38,508 nt of DNA, taken from assembly GCA_002425685.1 (NCBI GenBank), contig DIMS01000048.1, positions 1 to 38,508 of the forward strand, written 5' to 3'. The position numbers and the translations under genes were made by a program. Below the pieces are notes generated by a model, which was not told the DNA's origin, searched no databases, and was given only the letters and a program-made list of their open reading frames with translations. Below, one piece after another: positions 1 to 8,687 of this stretch (positions are counted from its first letter, which is position 1; the number at the start of each line of letters is the position of its first letter). Origin of the DNA: Synergistaceae bacterium UBA5560 (lineage in GTDB: Bacteria > Synergistota > Synergistia > Synergistales > Aminiphilaceae).

Positions 1-1451
1 GGCTTGATCTCGAACTGCACGCCCCGCTCGGGGCTTTCGTACCCCGAGCCGTCTGCCCGGGCGAAGAGGCTGTAGTAGCGCACGCGCTCTGGCCACGAGG
101 CGGTGTACTCCACGACGAGGTCGTTCCCCTCCAGGGCCACGTCCTCGAAGGTGTTCGCGTAGTAAAGGGAGGCGGTCAGGCCGGAGAGCGCGGCGGTCAC
201 GTCTCCGGAGGTGCCGCCAAGGTCCCCGGAAAGCGTCTCCTCAATGGCACGGAAAAGGGTGCTTCCCGAGTTGGTCAGGGCGTTTTCCACGGCCGTCACG
301 TCCGGATCGTCCGTGATGGATCTGGGCTGGGGCTCCGCATCACCCGCGTACCCTGCGAAGGCCGTGGCGGACTTGTTCGGGCTGTTTCCGATCTCGCAAT
401 TGTTGTCGGCCGTGTACGGTCCCACGATCTGGTCCGGTGTGTTGTTCTTTACGGTGGTCTTGTCCTTGAGGGTGCAGTTCTCTCTGGTCGTGGAGTTGTA
501 GATGCCGCCACCGGAGAGTTTCGCCTTGTTGCCGGTGATGGTGCATCCCTTCGCGGTCAGGGTTCCGTAGGAACTGTACTGTCCGGGGGTGATGTAGATG
601 CCACCGCCCTTTCCGCCGGAGGTGTTGTTCGTGATGGAACATTTTTTCATCTCGAGCTTTCCGGAATTTCCGATGCCGCCACCGTCCCCGCCGGTGGTGT
701 TCGACGCGACCGTGCACCCCTCCATTTTCAGCGTCCTGTCGAAGAAATTGTAAAGGGCACCGGAAGAGGCGGCCTTGTTGTTCTCGATCGTACAGTTCTT
801 CATTGACAGCGTTCCCGAGTTGTATATACCTCCACCTTCGCCTGATGCCGCGTTGTTCCGGATCGTGCAGTCTTCCATTGCCAGAGAGTCGAAATTGATG
901 ATGCCCCCACCTTCGGCGGACGTGTTCTCCGAGACCGTGCACTTCTTCATTGTCAACGTCGCGGCGTTGAGAATGGCCCCGCCTTGCAGCGACGCGGTGT
1001 TTCCGGAAACGACGCATTCCTCCATTTTCAGAGTGCCATAGTTGAGCAATGCGCCACCATGAGACATTAGTTTTCCTCCGCCGGTGAGCGTGAGCTTCTT
1101 GAGCGTAACCTTGATGTCGTCCTGCTGGACGAGGAAAATGGTCGCGTTTCCGGTTTGCTTGATCGTCGCCGGTCCCTCGATCGTGACCGATTTTCTGAGA
1201 ATCAGCCGGGAGGTGAGGTTGGAGCCGGCACACGAGAACTTGACCGTGTCTCCATCGCCCGCGTTGGCCAGGACGTACCGGAGCGCGCCCGCGTTTATCG
1301 AAGAATCCTCGGTGGTCGTCACCGTCCAGGTCTTCGCCTCTCCGGCGATGGCGCCGCCGAGGAGCAAGGTCGCCACCGTGACCCACAGAGCAAAGGACCG
1401 AAGCGTTTTTGCCGTTGTGTTCCACCATGCCGCGTTCATTCCTCGTCGCAT
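1..1451 (-). CDS. Right-handed beta-helix surface protein, C-terminus beyond window
   Basis: Partial gene; 483 codons are visible and the frame is open to the left edge. The ATG at 1451 has a GGAGGT ribosome site eight bases upstream. Residues 1-38 form a basic, then hydrophobic signal peptide ending near GGAIAGEA. The mature protein opens with TWTVTT and a GTLR-like segment, then has about ten repeats of the type C.V..N.....GGGIYN, as in pectate-lyase-like and Pmp-type parallel beta-helices. A C-terminal domain (VVEYTASWPERVRYYSLFA) is shared with the genes at 1836 and 22631. By homology with those two it should end in a Synerg-CTERM anchor outside the window. No enzymatic residues are recognised; a surface or adhesive role is inferred. 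It has its own MerR-type promoter. Confidence 0.85.
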   Translation of the reverse strand, partial: MRRGMNAAWWNTTAKTLRSFALWVTVATLLLGGAIAGEAKTWTVTTTEDSSINAGALRYVLANAGDGDTVKFSCAGSNLTSRLILRKSVTIEGPATIKQTGNATIFLVQQDDIKVTLKKLTLTGGGKLMSHGGALLNYGTLKMEECVVSGNTASLQGGAILNAATLTMKKCTVSENTSAEGGGIINFDSLAMEDCTIRNNAASGEGGGIYNSGTLSMKNCTIENNKAASSGALYNFFDRTLKMEGCTVASNTTGGDGGGIGNSGKLEMKKCSITNNTSGGKGGGIYITPGQYSSYGTLTAKGCTITGNKAKLSGGGIYNSTTRENCTLKDKTTVKNNTPDQIVGPYTADNNCEIGNSPNKSATAFAGYAGDAEPQPRSITDDPDVTAVENALTNSGSTLFRAIEETLSGDLGGTSGDVTAALSGLTASLYYANTFEDVALEGNDLVVEYTASWPERVRYYSLFARADGSGYESPERGVQFEIK

Positions 1452-1621
1452 TTCACATTACCTCCTGCCGGTTTCGAAAAATGTCGTCTTCCCTGTCGAG
1501 GGGGCGGTATTCCGCTCCGTGCTCCTTTCCGGAAATCGACGGACTCCGGAGGTGGAGCACCGCCATAATGGAAAACGCCCGGTGCTCGGACGACTGCCGC
1601 GATGTGGTTCCGTTCGGGTAG

Positions 1622-1653
1622 AGTATCCACCTTGACAGTGTGTGAGAGTCAAG
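1622..1653 (-). promoter_or_regulatory. MerR-type promoter and dyad, copy 1
   Basis: Read on the minus strand: TTGACT (1652-1647), a 19-base spacer, GATACT (1627-1622). A dyad CTTGAC...GTCAAG (1631-1653) fills the spacer and overlaps the -35 box. Long spacers with a dyad between the boxes are the established layout of MerR-activated promoters. It would start transcription about 160 bases before the beta-helix start at 1451. The bases just upstream of the -35 (ATTCCCTC) also match copy 4. Confidence 0.7.
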
Positions 1654-1789
1654 AGGGAATCGCACCTGTGGCACGTAGGCGACTCTCGTGTGGGAATTCG
1701 GTCCGGAAGGCGTGGAAGAGGAATCTCCCGGGGCGATGCACGGACTTGTTCCGTTACGGTGTCACGGAGTTGTTCCTTGTGTAAAGACG

Positions 1790-1822
1790 CGGCCCCGGAG
1801 AAACATCTCCGAGGCCGCGTGG
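1790..1822 (-). terminator. Hairpin terminator after beta-helix gene
   Basis: A stem of 13 pairs with one mismatch (GCGGCCTCGGAGA / TCTCCGGGGCCGC on the minus strand) closes a 4-base loop and is followed by GTCTTT. It lies 13 bases beyond the stop of the 1836-3344 gene. The short U tract makes it moderately convincing. Confidence 0.6.
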
Positions 1823-1835
1823 TTGTTTTCTTGCG

Positions 1836-3344
1836 CTAGTTTCTTTTTTTCGGCCGTGGGAGCGCGCACAGCGGCGCAAGCAGCAGCACAACAAAAGGAA
1901 GCGCGGATGCGGCTCCTCCGACAGCCCCCACGTTGCATCCGCCGGAGCCACCCGAGTCAGGCGCCCTTGTCGCGGCGGCGCGAACCGAGCAGACCCGGAA
2001 GGTCACCACGCCGGGAGCAGGATTCAGGTCGTAGGAGGCGTTGTCGGTCACCACGTTGCGCCAGGTCATGAGCCCTTCGCCCTTCTCGTAGAAGTCCGGA
2101 GGCGTCACGCCCTCGGGAAGGCTCTGCCCGGGCTTGATCTCGAACTGCACGCCCCGCTCGGGCAGTTCGTACCCGGAGCCGTCGGCCCGGGCGAAGAGGC
2201 TGTAGTAGCGCACGCGCTCGGGCCACGAGGCGGTGTACTCCACGGTGAGGTCGTTCTCCTCCAGGGCCACGTCCTCGAAGGTGTTGGCGTAGTAGAGGGA
2301 GGCGGTGATTCCCGCAAGCGCTGCCGTCACGCTTCCCGGTGTACCGTTCAGATCTCCCGAGAGGGCTGCCTCCACGGTGGCGAAGAGGTCGCTTCCCGAA
2401 TCGGCCAGGGCGTTCTCCACGGTCGTCACGTCCGGATCGTCCGCAATGGAACGAGGCTGGGGCTCCACGTCCCCGGCAAAACCCGCAAAGGCCGTGGCGC
2501 TCTTGTTGGGGGCGGAGCCGATGGTGCAGGTACTGTCCGCCGTGCAGGTGCCGGATCCGTTTATCTGGTCGGGCTTGTTGTCGTAGACGGCGCACCCGTT
2601 CACCAGTGTGGTGGTGGCGAAGAGGTTCGTGTAGATGCCGCCGCCCGAAGAAGGTTTACTCTCGTTGTTTTTTACGGTGCAGCCCGACATGTAGAGAGTC
2701 TCGCCGTTGAAGATGCCGCCTCCGATGTTGTCTTTCGTGAAATTGTTCTCCACGACGCAGTCGTACATCTTCAGGTTCGGTGTCGAAGAGGCGCTCGCCT
2801 CGTTGTTGATGCCAGCACCTTTTCTCGGGTAGACGGCGGTGTTGTCCGCAATCCGGCAGTTCCGCATGGTCAGGTTCTTCACGTTGTAGACGCCGCCTCC
2901 GGTGGTGTTTCCCGAAACGGTGCATCTGTTCATGACGGTGTCGTCACCGTAGTTGAACATCCCCGCCCCGTTGTTGTTGATGTTTCCCCCCGTGATGGTC
3001 AGGTCGTTGAGCGTGCAGCTTTTCGTCAGGTAGAGTACCCGTTGGCTCGTTCCGGTCTGGCGGATGGTCGCCGGGCCGTTGATGGTGAGGCTCTTGTCGA
3101 GAAAGAGGTATGAGGTCAATGTCACCGTCGTGATGCCGCTCGCGAAGTGGATCGTGTCGCCGTCGGCGGCGCTTGCCACCACATTGCGGAGCGTGCCTCC
3201 GACCCCGTCGTCGGCGCCGCTCGTCACCGTCCATGTCGCCGCCTCTCCCGATCCGGAGAGGAGGAAGAGCATGACCAGGACGAGCGCCATCCCCGTCGTG
3301 CGGTGCCATTCTCGTCGTTTCCGCGCCTTCGCTTCGTCGTGCAT
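1836..3344 (-). CDS. Right-handed beta-helix surface protein with Synerg-CTERM anchor
   Basis: 502 residues from the ATG at 3344. The frame continues upstream, but only through the promoter dyad, so the longer start is rejected. A hydrophobic signal segment lies at about residues 17-31 and ends GEAATWTVTS. Beta-helix repeats with GGGVYN and GGGIFN turns occupy roughly residues 80-260. A C-terminal domain shared with the 1-1451 and 22631 genes follows. The last 33 residues have a GGC motif, a hydrophobic helix and a PRPKKRN tail, matching the Synerg-CTERM sorting pattern. The protein is therefore probably exported and anchored at the cell surface. Bases 2131-2300 are nearly identical to 1-170 of the neighbouring paralogue, which suggests recent duplication or gene conversion. 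Function unknown; a structural surface role is inferred. Confidence 0.88.
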   Translation of the reverse strand: MHDEAKARKRREWHRTTGMALVLVMLFLLSGSGEAATWTVTSGADDGVGGTLRNVVASAADGDTIHFASGITTVTLTSYLFLDKSLTINGPATIRQTGTSQRVLYLTKSCTLNDLTITGGNINNNGAGMFNYGDDTVMNRCTVSGNTTGGGVYNVKNLTMRNCRIADNTAVYPRKGAGINNEASASSTPNLKMYDCVVENNFTKDNIGGGIFNGETLYMSGCTVKNNESKPSSGGGIYTNLFATTTLVNGCAVYDNKPDQINGSGTCTADSTCTIGSAPNKSATAFAGFAGDVEPQPRSIADDPDVTTVENALADSGSDLFATVEAALSGDLNGTPGSVTAALAGITASLYYANTFEDVALEENDLTVEYTASWPERVRYYSLFARADGSGYELPERGVQFEIKPGQSLPEGVTPPDFYEKGEGLMTWRNVVTDNASYDLNPAPGVVTFRVCSVRAAATRAPDSGGSGGCNVGAVGGAASALPFVVLLLAPLCALPRPKKRN

Positions 3345-3424
3345 CGTTCCGTCGCCCCTTTCGTTTCTATCCTGCCGGTTGTTTACGCCCTTGGTTTCAC
3401 CCGGGTACGCTGTTTTTCCGGCCA

Positions 3425-3456
3425 AGTATCCACCTTGACACCGTGTGAGAGTCAAG
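3425..3456 (-). promoter_or_regulatory. MerR-type promoter and dyad, copy 2
   Basis: Minus-strand TTGACT (3455-3450), 19-base spacer, GATACT (3430-3425), with the CTTGAC...GTCAAG dyad at 3434-3456. It lies about 80 bases before the start of the beta-helix gene at 3344. In both this copy and copy 1, translation through the dyad in one frame gives TLT(R/H)CQGGY, a by-product of the repeated DNA and not a peptide. Confidence 0.7.
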
Positions 3457-3460
3457 GGGC

Positions 3461-3485
3461 AAAAATGTCGGTTGCAGGGGCAACC
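3461..3485 (-). terminator. Hairpin terminator after the exporter operon
   Basis: On the minus strand GGTTGC, a 4-base loop, GCAACC, then GACATTTTTG. It lies about 100 bases past the stop of the second ABC transporter gene and just before the promoter at 3450. The stem is short (6 pairs), but the U tract is good. Confidence 0.5.
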
Positions 3486-3587
3486 CGATTCGGGATGACG
3501 GTAAACCTGTCCGAAGCCGCTGCTCTTCCCGGCAGGGGCGTGGCGGAGGTCAGCCGGTGTTCCCGGATGCCTGCGGGATTTCAGGGA

Positions 3588-6461
3588 TCAGACGGTCTGC
3601 CTGCGGACGAGTTCGGTGAAGAGGCCTCCCCGACCGAAAAGCTCCCCGTAGGTGCCCTCCTCGACGAGTTGCCCGTCGTCGAGGACGAGGATCCGGTCGG
3701 CTCCGATGATCGTGGAGAGCCGATGGGCGACCACGATGCGGGTGGCGGGAATGTTTTCCAGGCTGCGGCTGATGAGTGCCTGAGTTCGGTTGTCCAGCGC
3801 GCTGGTAGCCTCGTCGAAGAGGAGGATCCCCGGCCTTCCCGCAATGGCCCGGGCGATGAGAAGACGCTGCTTCTGTCCCCCCGAGATGGTGTTGGCGCCC
3901 TCGGTGATGACCGTGTGGATGCCCATGGGCATGGCGGCCAGATCCTCCTCCATGCCCGCGAGCCGGAGGGCCTCCTCGACCTGTTCCGTCGAGAAGGGGC
4001 GGGAGCAGCGCACGTTGGAAAGAATGTCCCCGGGGAGCAGGCCGCCCCCCTGGAGCACCACGCCGATCTGGGAGCGGAATTTCTTCAGGTCCAGCTCGGC
4101 CAGATCCTTGCTGTCGAAGAAGACGCTTCCAGACTCGGGCTGGTCGAAGCCGAGGAGGAGCCGGATGAGGGTCGACTTGCCCGCCCCGGAGGGGCCGACC
4201 ACGGCAACGAACTCGCCGGGTTCGATGTGGAAGCTGAGGTCTTTCAGAACCGCAGGGCCGTCGCTGCGGTAGCGGAACGTCACCCGGTCGAAGTCGATGC
4301 GCCCCGCAAGTCGTCCCGGGTCCGCCCTGAGTTCTCCCGTCTCGGGCTCGGCCTCCAGAATGGGGGCGAGGTTCTCCGCCAGGGGGAGCACGTTCAGGGT
4401 CGTCGTCACGGAGGTGACGATCTGGAAAAAAGCCGTCTGGAGCGAGCCGAAGGCGGACCAGAAGGCCATGAAGCGCCCGGTTTCGTAGGAGCCGTCGGTG
4501 GCGCTCCAGCGGATGAGGACGTAGAGAATGGCCATGGAGGTGACCAAGGGGAAGAGGGCCACCGCAGTGTTGAGTCCGTTCTCCAATTTCCGGGCCGCGC
4601 TGTTCAGAGTTCGCTGACTTCCGAAGAGTTCTGTCCAGCGGGAGAAGGAGCGGTCCTCCGCTCCGGCGACCCGAATCTTTGCCATGCCCGTGAGGATCTG
4701 GAAGGTGAGGGCGGACAGGCGGTTCTGGAAGCCCGTCATCTTTCGCTGGAACCGGAGCTGGAACAGGTTCACCACAATCATGAGGATCCCCAGCACGAGG
4801 AGGCATCCCGCCCCTGAAAGCCCGAGCCTCCAGTCGTACCAGAGGGACTGCCCGAGGAAGAAGACGAGAAAGACACTCTGGGTGAGCACGGTCTTCACCG
4901 CCATGGAAGCGGTGTTCCGAAGAAAGAAGAGTCCGAAGGCGCGATTCCCCAGATCGCCGGAGGTGGTCTTCCGGAAGAACGTCACGGGGAGGCGCAGGAT
5001 GCGGTCCCAGAGTCCCACGGAGACGTCGTAGTCCAGCACCGTCTCGGCCCGGAGAAGGGCCGTTCCCTGGGCGAAGCGCAGCAGAGCGGAGGAGAAGGCC
5101 ACGGAGAGGAGGATGGCGAAGAACTGGAGCATGCGTCCCCGCTCCGCCTGGGGAATGACCTCGCTGAAGACGAGCCCGTTGATCTCCGGAGGAATGAGCC
5201 CCAGCAGGGCGAGGGCCACGGCCAGCGCGAAGGTGAAGGAGAGGTCCCTTCGGGAGTTGCGCAGCCCGAACTTCAGAAGGTCCGTTCCCTTCAGGGACGA
5301 GGAGGGAAGGGGTCGGTAGAGGTGGAAGGCTTCCGGCGCAAGAGCGGCGGCCTCCGTCTCGGTGACGGGGCGTTCTCCCTCGTCGTCCGAGATGCGGTAG
5401 CTCCCCCGCCCCGTGGGGAGGAGTGCCACGGGGGTCTTTCCCCGGAAGGCCACGAGAGGTGCGCCGTCGGAGAGCCACCAGGGACCGGCGAGGGTGACGC
5501 TGCGAAGCCGCAGGTTCGCCCCCCGGGCCAGGTCGGCCAGGGACTCCTCCCCCTTCGCCTCCTCGGAGCGGGCGAGTTCGAGGCCGAGCGCGGCGGTGGC
5601 GGCGGCGCAGGCCCGCCGGAGGGGGGACTCCTCCCGGAGGATCGCCTGCCTTCCCCGCCTTCTGCTCAGGGCCGAGGCGAGCGATTCGAGCCCGGCCGCC
5701 AGGGACACTTCGTTTGACCGCTGCATCTGCCGGAGGGCTCCCATGTCGTCGGCGGCGCGGAGCAGGGCGTTCATGGAGAGGGAGGAGAGGACGGTCTCGC
5801 AGAAGCGGTCCAGGGCGCTCTCCAGCTCTTTGGACCGGAGCATGTCCTCCGTGGTGCGGCCCGTCACGGTGCACGCACCAAGCGGAACGATCCAGCACCT
5901 GGAGGGAACGGCGAAGAAGCCCGTCTCGGGGGTCAGATCCTCCGTTCCCGCGTAGAGCGCCCGTCCCGCCTCGAGCTTCGCCCAGAGCAGGTTCTCCGCT
6001 CCGGCGGGGCGGTCCGTCTGGAGTTCGAGGGTTCCCACGGCCAGTTTCTGGCGGATCCGCGGCTGGGGGACGATGTCCTTGACGATACCCTCTCCGAGCC
6101 CGTTCAGAAAATGGTTCACCAGAGAAGCCACCAGGGCGCTCTCGGCGTGGCCGGTCCGGTCCAACAGGGAGGAGCGGGGGAGGCGGAGCACTTTCGTTCC
6201 GGGAATGCCGCTGGCCAGAAGTCCCATGCCGTCGGCGAAGAAGCCTGCCTCCACACCGAAAAGGGCGTTGCCCTCGTTCACGGTGAAGAGATGATCCCGG
6301 CCTCCCGTCTGTTCCTCTCCCTTTCGGGCGGCGAGGTACACGTCAAGCTGTCCCTCCAGCACGCACCAGGCGGTCTCGGGACCGTCGAGGAAAAAGGGAG
6401 TCTTTCCGGTGATCTCCAGGATCGTTCCCTGGGAGAGAAGTGCGTCGAAAAGTGGATTCAT
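3588..6461 (-). CDS. NHLP-type peptide export ABC transporter, permease/ATPase without peptidase
   Basis: 957 residues. The N-terminal 200 or so residues resemble a cyclic-nucleotide-binding-like fold (a segment near residue 20 reads GKTPFFLDG), as expected for the second ABC subunit of NHLM/NHLP systems. Membrane segments lie at roughly 405-650 and an ATPase domain at about 725-957. Walker A is GPSGAGKST (near 760), the signature is ISGGQKQR, Walker B is ILLFDEATSALD, and the switch motif is VAHRLST. No C39 domain is present. The ATG at 6461 has a GGGGAG site. It follows the C39 transporter by 42 bases, so the two probably form a heterodimer that exports the Nif11 peptides. A paralogue of very similar architecture lies at 35523-38450. 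Confidence 0.92.
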   Translation of the reverse strand: MNPLFDALLSQGTILEITGKTPFFLDGPETAWCVLEGQLDVYLAARKGEEQTGGRDHLFTVNEGNALFGVEAGFFADGMGLLASGIPGTKVLRLPRSSLLDRTGHAESALVASLVNHFLNGLGEGIVKDIVPQPRIRQKLAVGTLELQTDRPAGAENLLWAKLEAGRALYAGTEDLTPETGFFAVPSRCWIVPLGACTVTGRTTEDMLRSKELESALDRFCETVLSSLSMNALLRAADDMGALRQMQRSNEVSLAAGLESLASALSRRRGRQAILREESPLRRACAAATAALGLELARSEEAKGEESLADLARGANLRLRSVTLAGPWWLSDGAPLVAFRGKTPVALLPTGRGSYRISDDEGERPVTETEAAALAPEAFHLYRPLPSSSLKGTDLLKFGLRNSRRDLSFTFALAVALALLGLIPPEINGLVFSEVIPQAERGRMLQFFAILLSVAFSSALLRFAQGTALLRAETVLDYDVSVGLWDRILRLPVTFFRKTTSGDLGNRAFGLFFLRNTASMAVKTVLTQSVFLVFFLGQSLWYDWRLGLSGAGCLLVLGILMIVVNLFQLRFQRKMTGFQNRLSALTFQILTGMAKIRVAGAEDRSFSRWTELFGSQRTLNSAARKLENGLNTAVALFPLVTSMAILYVLIRWSATDGSYETGRFMAFWSAFGSLQTAFFQIVTSVTTTLNVLPLAENLAPILEAEPETGELRADPGRLAGRIDFDRVTFRYRSDGPAVLKDLSFHIEPGEFVAVVGPSGAGKSTLIRLLLGFDQPESGSVFFDSKDLAELDLKKFRSQIGVVLQGGGLLPGDILSNVRCSRPFSTEQVEEALRLAGMEEDLAAMPMGIHTVITEGANTISGGQKQRLLIARAIAGRPGILLFDEATSALDNRTQALISRSLENIPATRIVVAHRLSTIIGADRILVLDDGQLVEEGTYGELFGRGGLFTELVRRQTV

Positions 6462-6503
6462 CGTGGTCTCCCCTCGCTCCGACGGATGGTGAAACGGTTC
6501 CGG

Positions 6504-8687
6504 TCAGTTCTCGATGAGGTCCGCATAGCGGCCGCCCAGCGCCATCAGTTTTTCGTGGGTACCCCGCTCCACGACCTTTCCCTGGTGGAGCACGAGGATT
6601 TCGTCGCAGTCCCGGATGGTGGAGAGGCGGTGCGCCACGATGAGACAGGTGCATCCCCGACGCCGAAGCGCCCGGTCGATGGCCTCTTCCGTGGGAGGAT
6701 CCAGGGCGCTGGTGGCCTCGTCGAGGACGAGGAGGGAGGGGCGGCGCACCAGGGCTCTTGCGATTTCCAGGCGCTGCCGCTGTCCGCCGCTGAAATTGCG
6801 GCCGTTCTCCTCGACCTGGGCCTCGTAGCCGCCGTTTCGGGTCGCCACGTCCCGGTGGATGACCGCGTCCCGGCAGGCCTCGACCACCTGTTCCATGGGG
6901 ACCGTGTTGTCCCAGAGAGTGAGATTGTCCCGAACCGTTCCCTCGTAGAGAGAAATCTCCTGGTCGACGAAGGCGAAGGATGTCACCAGCTGCTCCTTGG
7001 GAATCTCCGCGAGGGGGCGCCCGTCCAGGAGTACCTCTCCGGACCAGGGTTCGAAAAGGCCGCAGACGAGTCGGGCCACGGTGGACTTTCCCGACCCGGA
7101 GCCTCCCACCAGGGCCACCCGGGATCCGGGGACCAGCGTGAGGGAGAACTCCTCAATGAGAGGAGGCGCCAGAAGGGAGTAGCCGAAGGAGACCTGCCGC
7201 AGCTCCAGGCGTCCCGAAAGGCGAACCTGTCCCTGCCCCGCCAGTGCTCCCGTCTTCAGGGTCGGCCTCGGAGCCATGGGAGGATAGCGCAGCACATCGT
7301 CGAGGCGGTTGATGTTCCCCTGGGCGCTCTGAAAGGAACTCCAGAGGTTGACCAGCTCCGTCACGGGGTTGAGGGTCTGGTTCATGAGCGTCTGCAGCGC
7401 GAGCAGCATGCCCATGGTGATCGCTCCGTTCATGACCCGCAGCCCTCCCATGCAGAGCACCGTCGCCGCCGCGAGGGCGGTGAGCAGGGGCAGGACCGGC
7501 TCGATGCGGACCGAGAAGAGCGCCAGGGAGGTGCGGGCCTCGGACACCTTGGTCAGAAAGCCCGCCAGCCGGGCGAACTGGTCGTCCTCGCCGCCGAAGG
7601 ACTTGATGGTCTCGATGACGTTGAGGCCTCCCAGGGCCGTGCCGGCGAACTTGCCCATCTCGCCCGTGAGGCGCTCGTTCAGATCGGACCGCCTGCGGTT
7701 CACCGAGACGAGAAGCAGCAGGCTCACTGCCACCGCCCCCAGGGCGACCGCGGCAAGGGGCGGATCGTAGAGGGTGATCATGACGCAGTAGAAGACGACC
7801 ATGAGACATTGGAGGACCGTCGTCGCCAGTTGTCGGGAGAGGAGCTGGGCCACTTGGTCGTTGAGCTGCACCCGCTGTCCGATTTCTCCGGCGTAGCGCT
7901 GGAGGAAGAAGCGGTAGGGGAGTCGCAGCAGGTGGTTCACGAAGGTGGCGGAGTCCCGCACGGCCATGGCGATCTCCTGGCGGAGGAGCACCGACCCCTG
8001 GAGCCAGGAGAGGACGCCCTTGAGCAGAGCGATGCAGGCCATGAGGGTCAGCAGCGGACGGAACCATTCGAATCGCCCTTCCACGAGGAGCTTGTCCACG
8101 AAGATCTGCTGGAAGGCGGGTTCCATCAGTCCGGGAATCACCAGGGCAAGGCCCGCGAGAACCGCGAAGACCAGTGCCGCCCTGGCGCCGCTCAGGCGTT
8201 TCCGGAGCGCCGCCCAGGGGCTGCGGGACCGTCCCTCGGGGTGGAAGTCCGGCCCGGGCGTGACGGAGAGAGCCACGCCCGTGAAGGCCCGGTCCAGGGT
8301 GTCCCTGTCCACCACCCGGGGGCCCGACGCGGGATCGTTGAGGTAGACCTTGTCACCCCGGATCCCTTCAAGGACCAGAAAATGATTGAAATTCCAGAAG
8401 AGGATAATCGGCAGGGGAAGGTCGCCGAGCCTGTCCGGTTCCTTGCGGAATCCCTTGGCGATCATGCCGTGGGCACGGGCGGCCTTGAGGACGTTGGTGG
8501 CCCTGCTGCCGTCACGGCTGACGCCGCACTCTTCCCGGAGCGTCTCCAGCGGCAGGTGCAGGCCGTAATATCCCAGCACGATGCCGAGCGCGGCGGCGCC
8601 GCACTCGGTGGCCTCCATCTGGATCATCGTGGGGGTCGCGATGCGCCGGTTTCTCCAGGGCGTTTTCATGGGCGCGCGCTCAGGCAT
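6504..8687 (-). CDS. NHLP-type C39-peptidase ABC transporter
   Basis: 727 residues from the ATG at 8687, which has GGGAGA seven bases upstream; a longer frame start at 8720 lacks such support. The N-terminal C39 peptidase has catalytic Cys29 in TECGAAAL, His102 in FNHFLVLEG and Asp118 in LNDPASG. Six membrane segments follow, then an ATPase with GGSGSGKST, FSGGQRQR, LLVLDEATSALD and VAHRLSTI. C39 domains cut leaders after Gly-Gly during export, and all ten Nif11 precursors here end their leader in Gly-Gly. The start overlaps the stop of the HlyD gene by eight bases, indicating translational coupling. Confidence 0.94.
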   Translation of the reverse strand: MPERAPMKTPWRNRRIATPTMIQMEATECGAAALGIVLGYYGLHLPLETLREECGVSRDGSRATNVLKAARAHGMIAKGFRKEPDRLGDLPLPIILFWNFNHFLVLEGIRGDKVYLNDPASGPRVVDRDTLDRAFTGVALSVTPGPDFHPEGRSRSPWAALRKRLSGARAALVFAVLAGLALVIPGLMEPAFQQIFVDKLLVEGRFEWFRPLLTLMACIALLKGVLSWLQGSVLLRQEIAMAVRDSATFVNHLLRLPYRFFLQRYAGEIGQRVQLNDQVAQLLSRQLATTVLQCLMVVFYCVMITLYDPPLAAVALGAVAVSLLLLVSVNRRRSDLNERLTGEMGKFAGTALGGLNVIETIKSFGGEDDQFARLAGFLTKVSEARTSLALFSVRIEPVLPLLTALAAATVLCMGGLRVMNGAITMGMLLALQTLMNQTLNPVTELVNLWSSFQSAQGNINRLDDVLRYPPMAPRPTLKTGALAGQGQVRLSGRLELRQVSFGYSLLAPPLIEEFSLTLVPGSRVALVGGSGSGKSTVARLVCGLFEPWSGEVLLDGRPLAEIPKEQLVTSFAFVDQEISLYEGTVRDNLTLWDNTVPMEQVVEACRDAVIHRDVATRNGGYEAQVEENGRNFSGGQRQRLEIARALVRRPSLLVLDEATSALDPPTEEAIDRALRRRGCTCLIVAHRLSTIRDCDEILVLHQGKVVERGTHEKLMALGGRYADLIEN

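Larger units (their letters stand above)
1452..1835. other. Intergenic region between two beta-helix genes
   Basis: This 384-base stretch has no convincing gene. It holds a MerR-type promoter (1622-1653) for the gene to the left and a hairpin terminator (1790-1822) for the gene to the right. Short frames in both orientations lack ribosome sites and recognisable products. Confidence 0.7.

Noticed and set aside
340..1428. 362-codon minus-strand frame rich in Arg and His
   Set aside because: It is out of frame with the beta-helix protein; the correct frame has a signal peptide and GGGIYN repeats and stays open to the window edge.
3345..3455. N-terminal extension MTLTRCQGGY of the beta-helix gene
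   Set aside because: The same peptide appears wherever the promoter dyad occurs, so it is translation of the operator. The ATG at 3344 fits the signal peptide.
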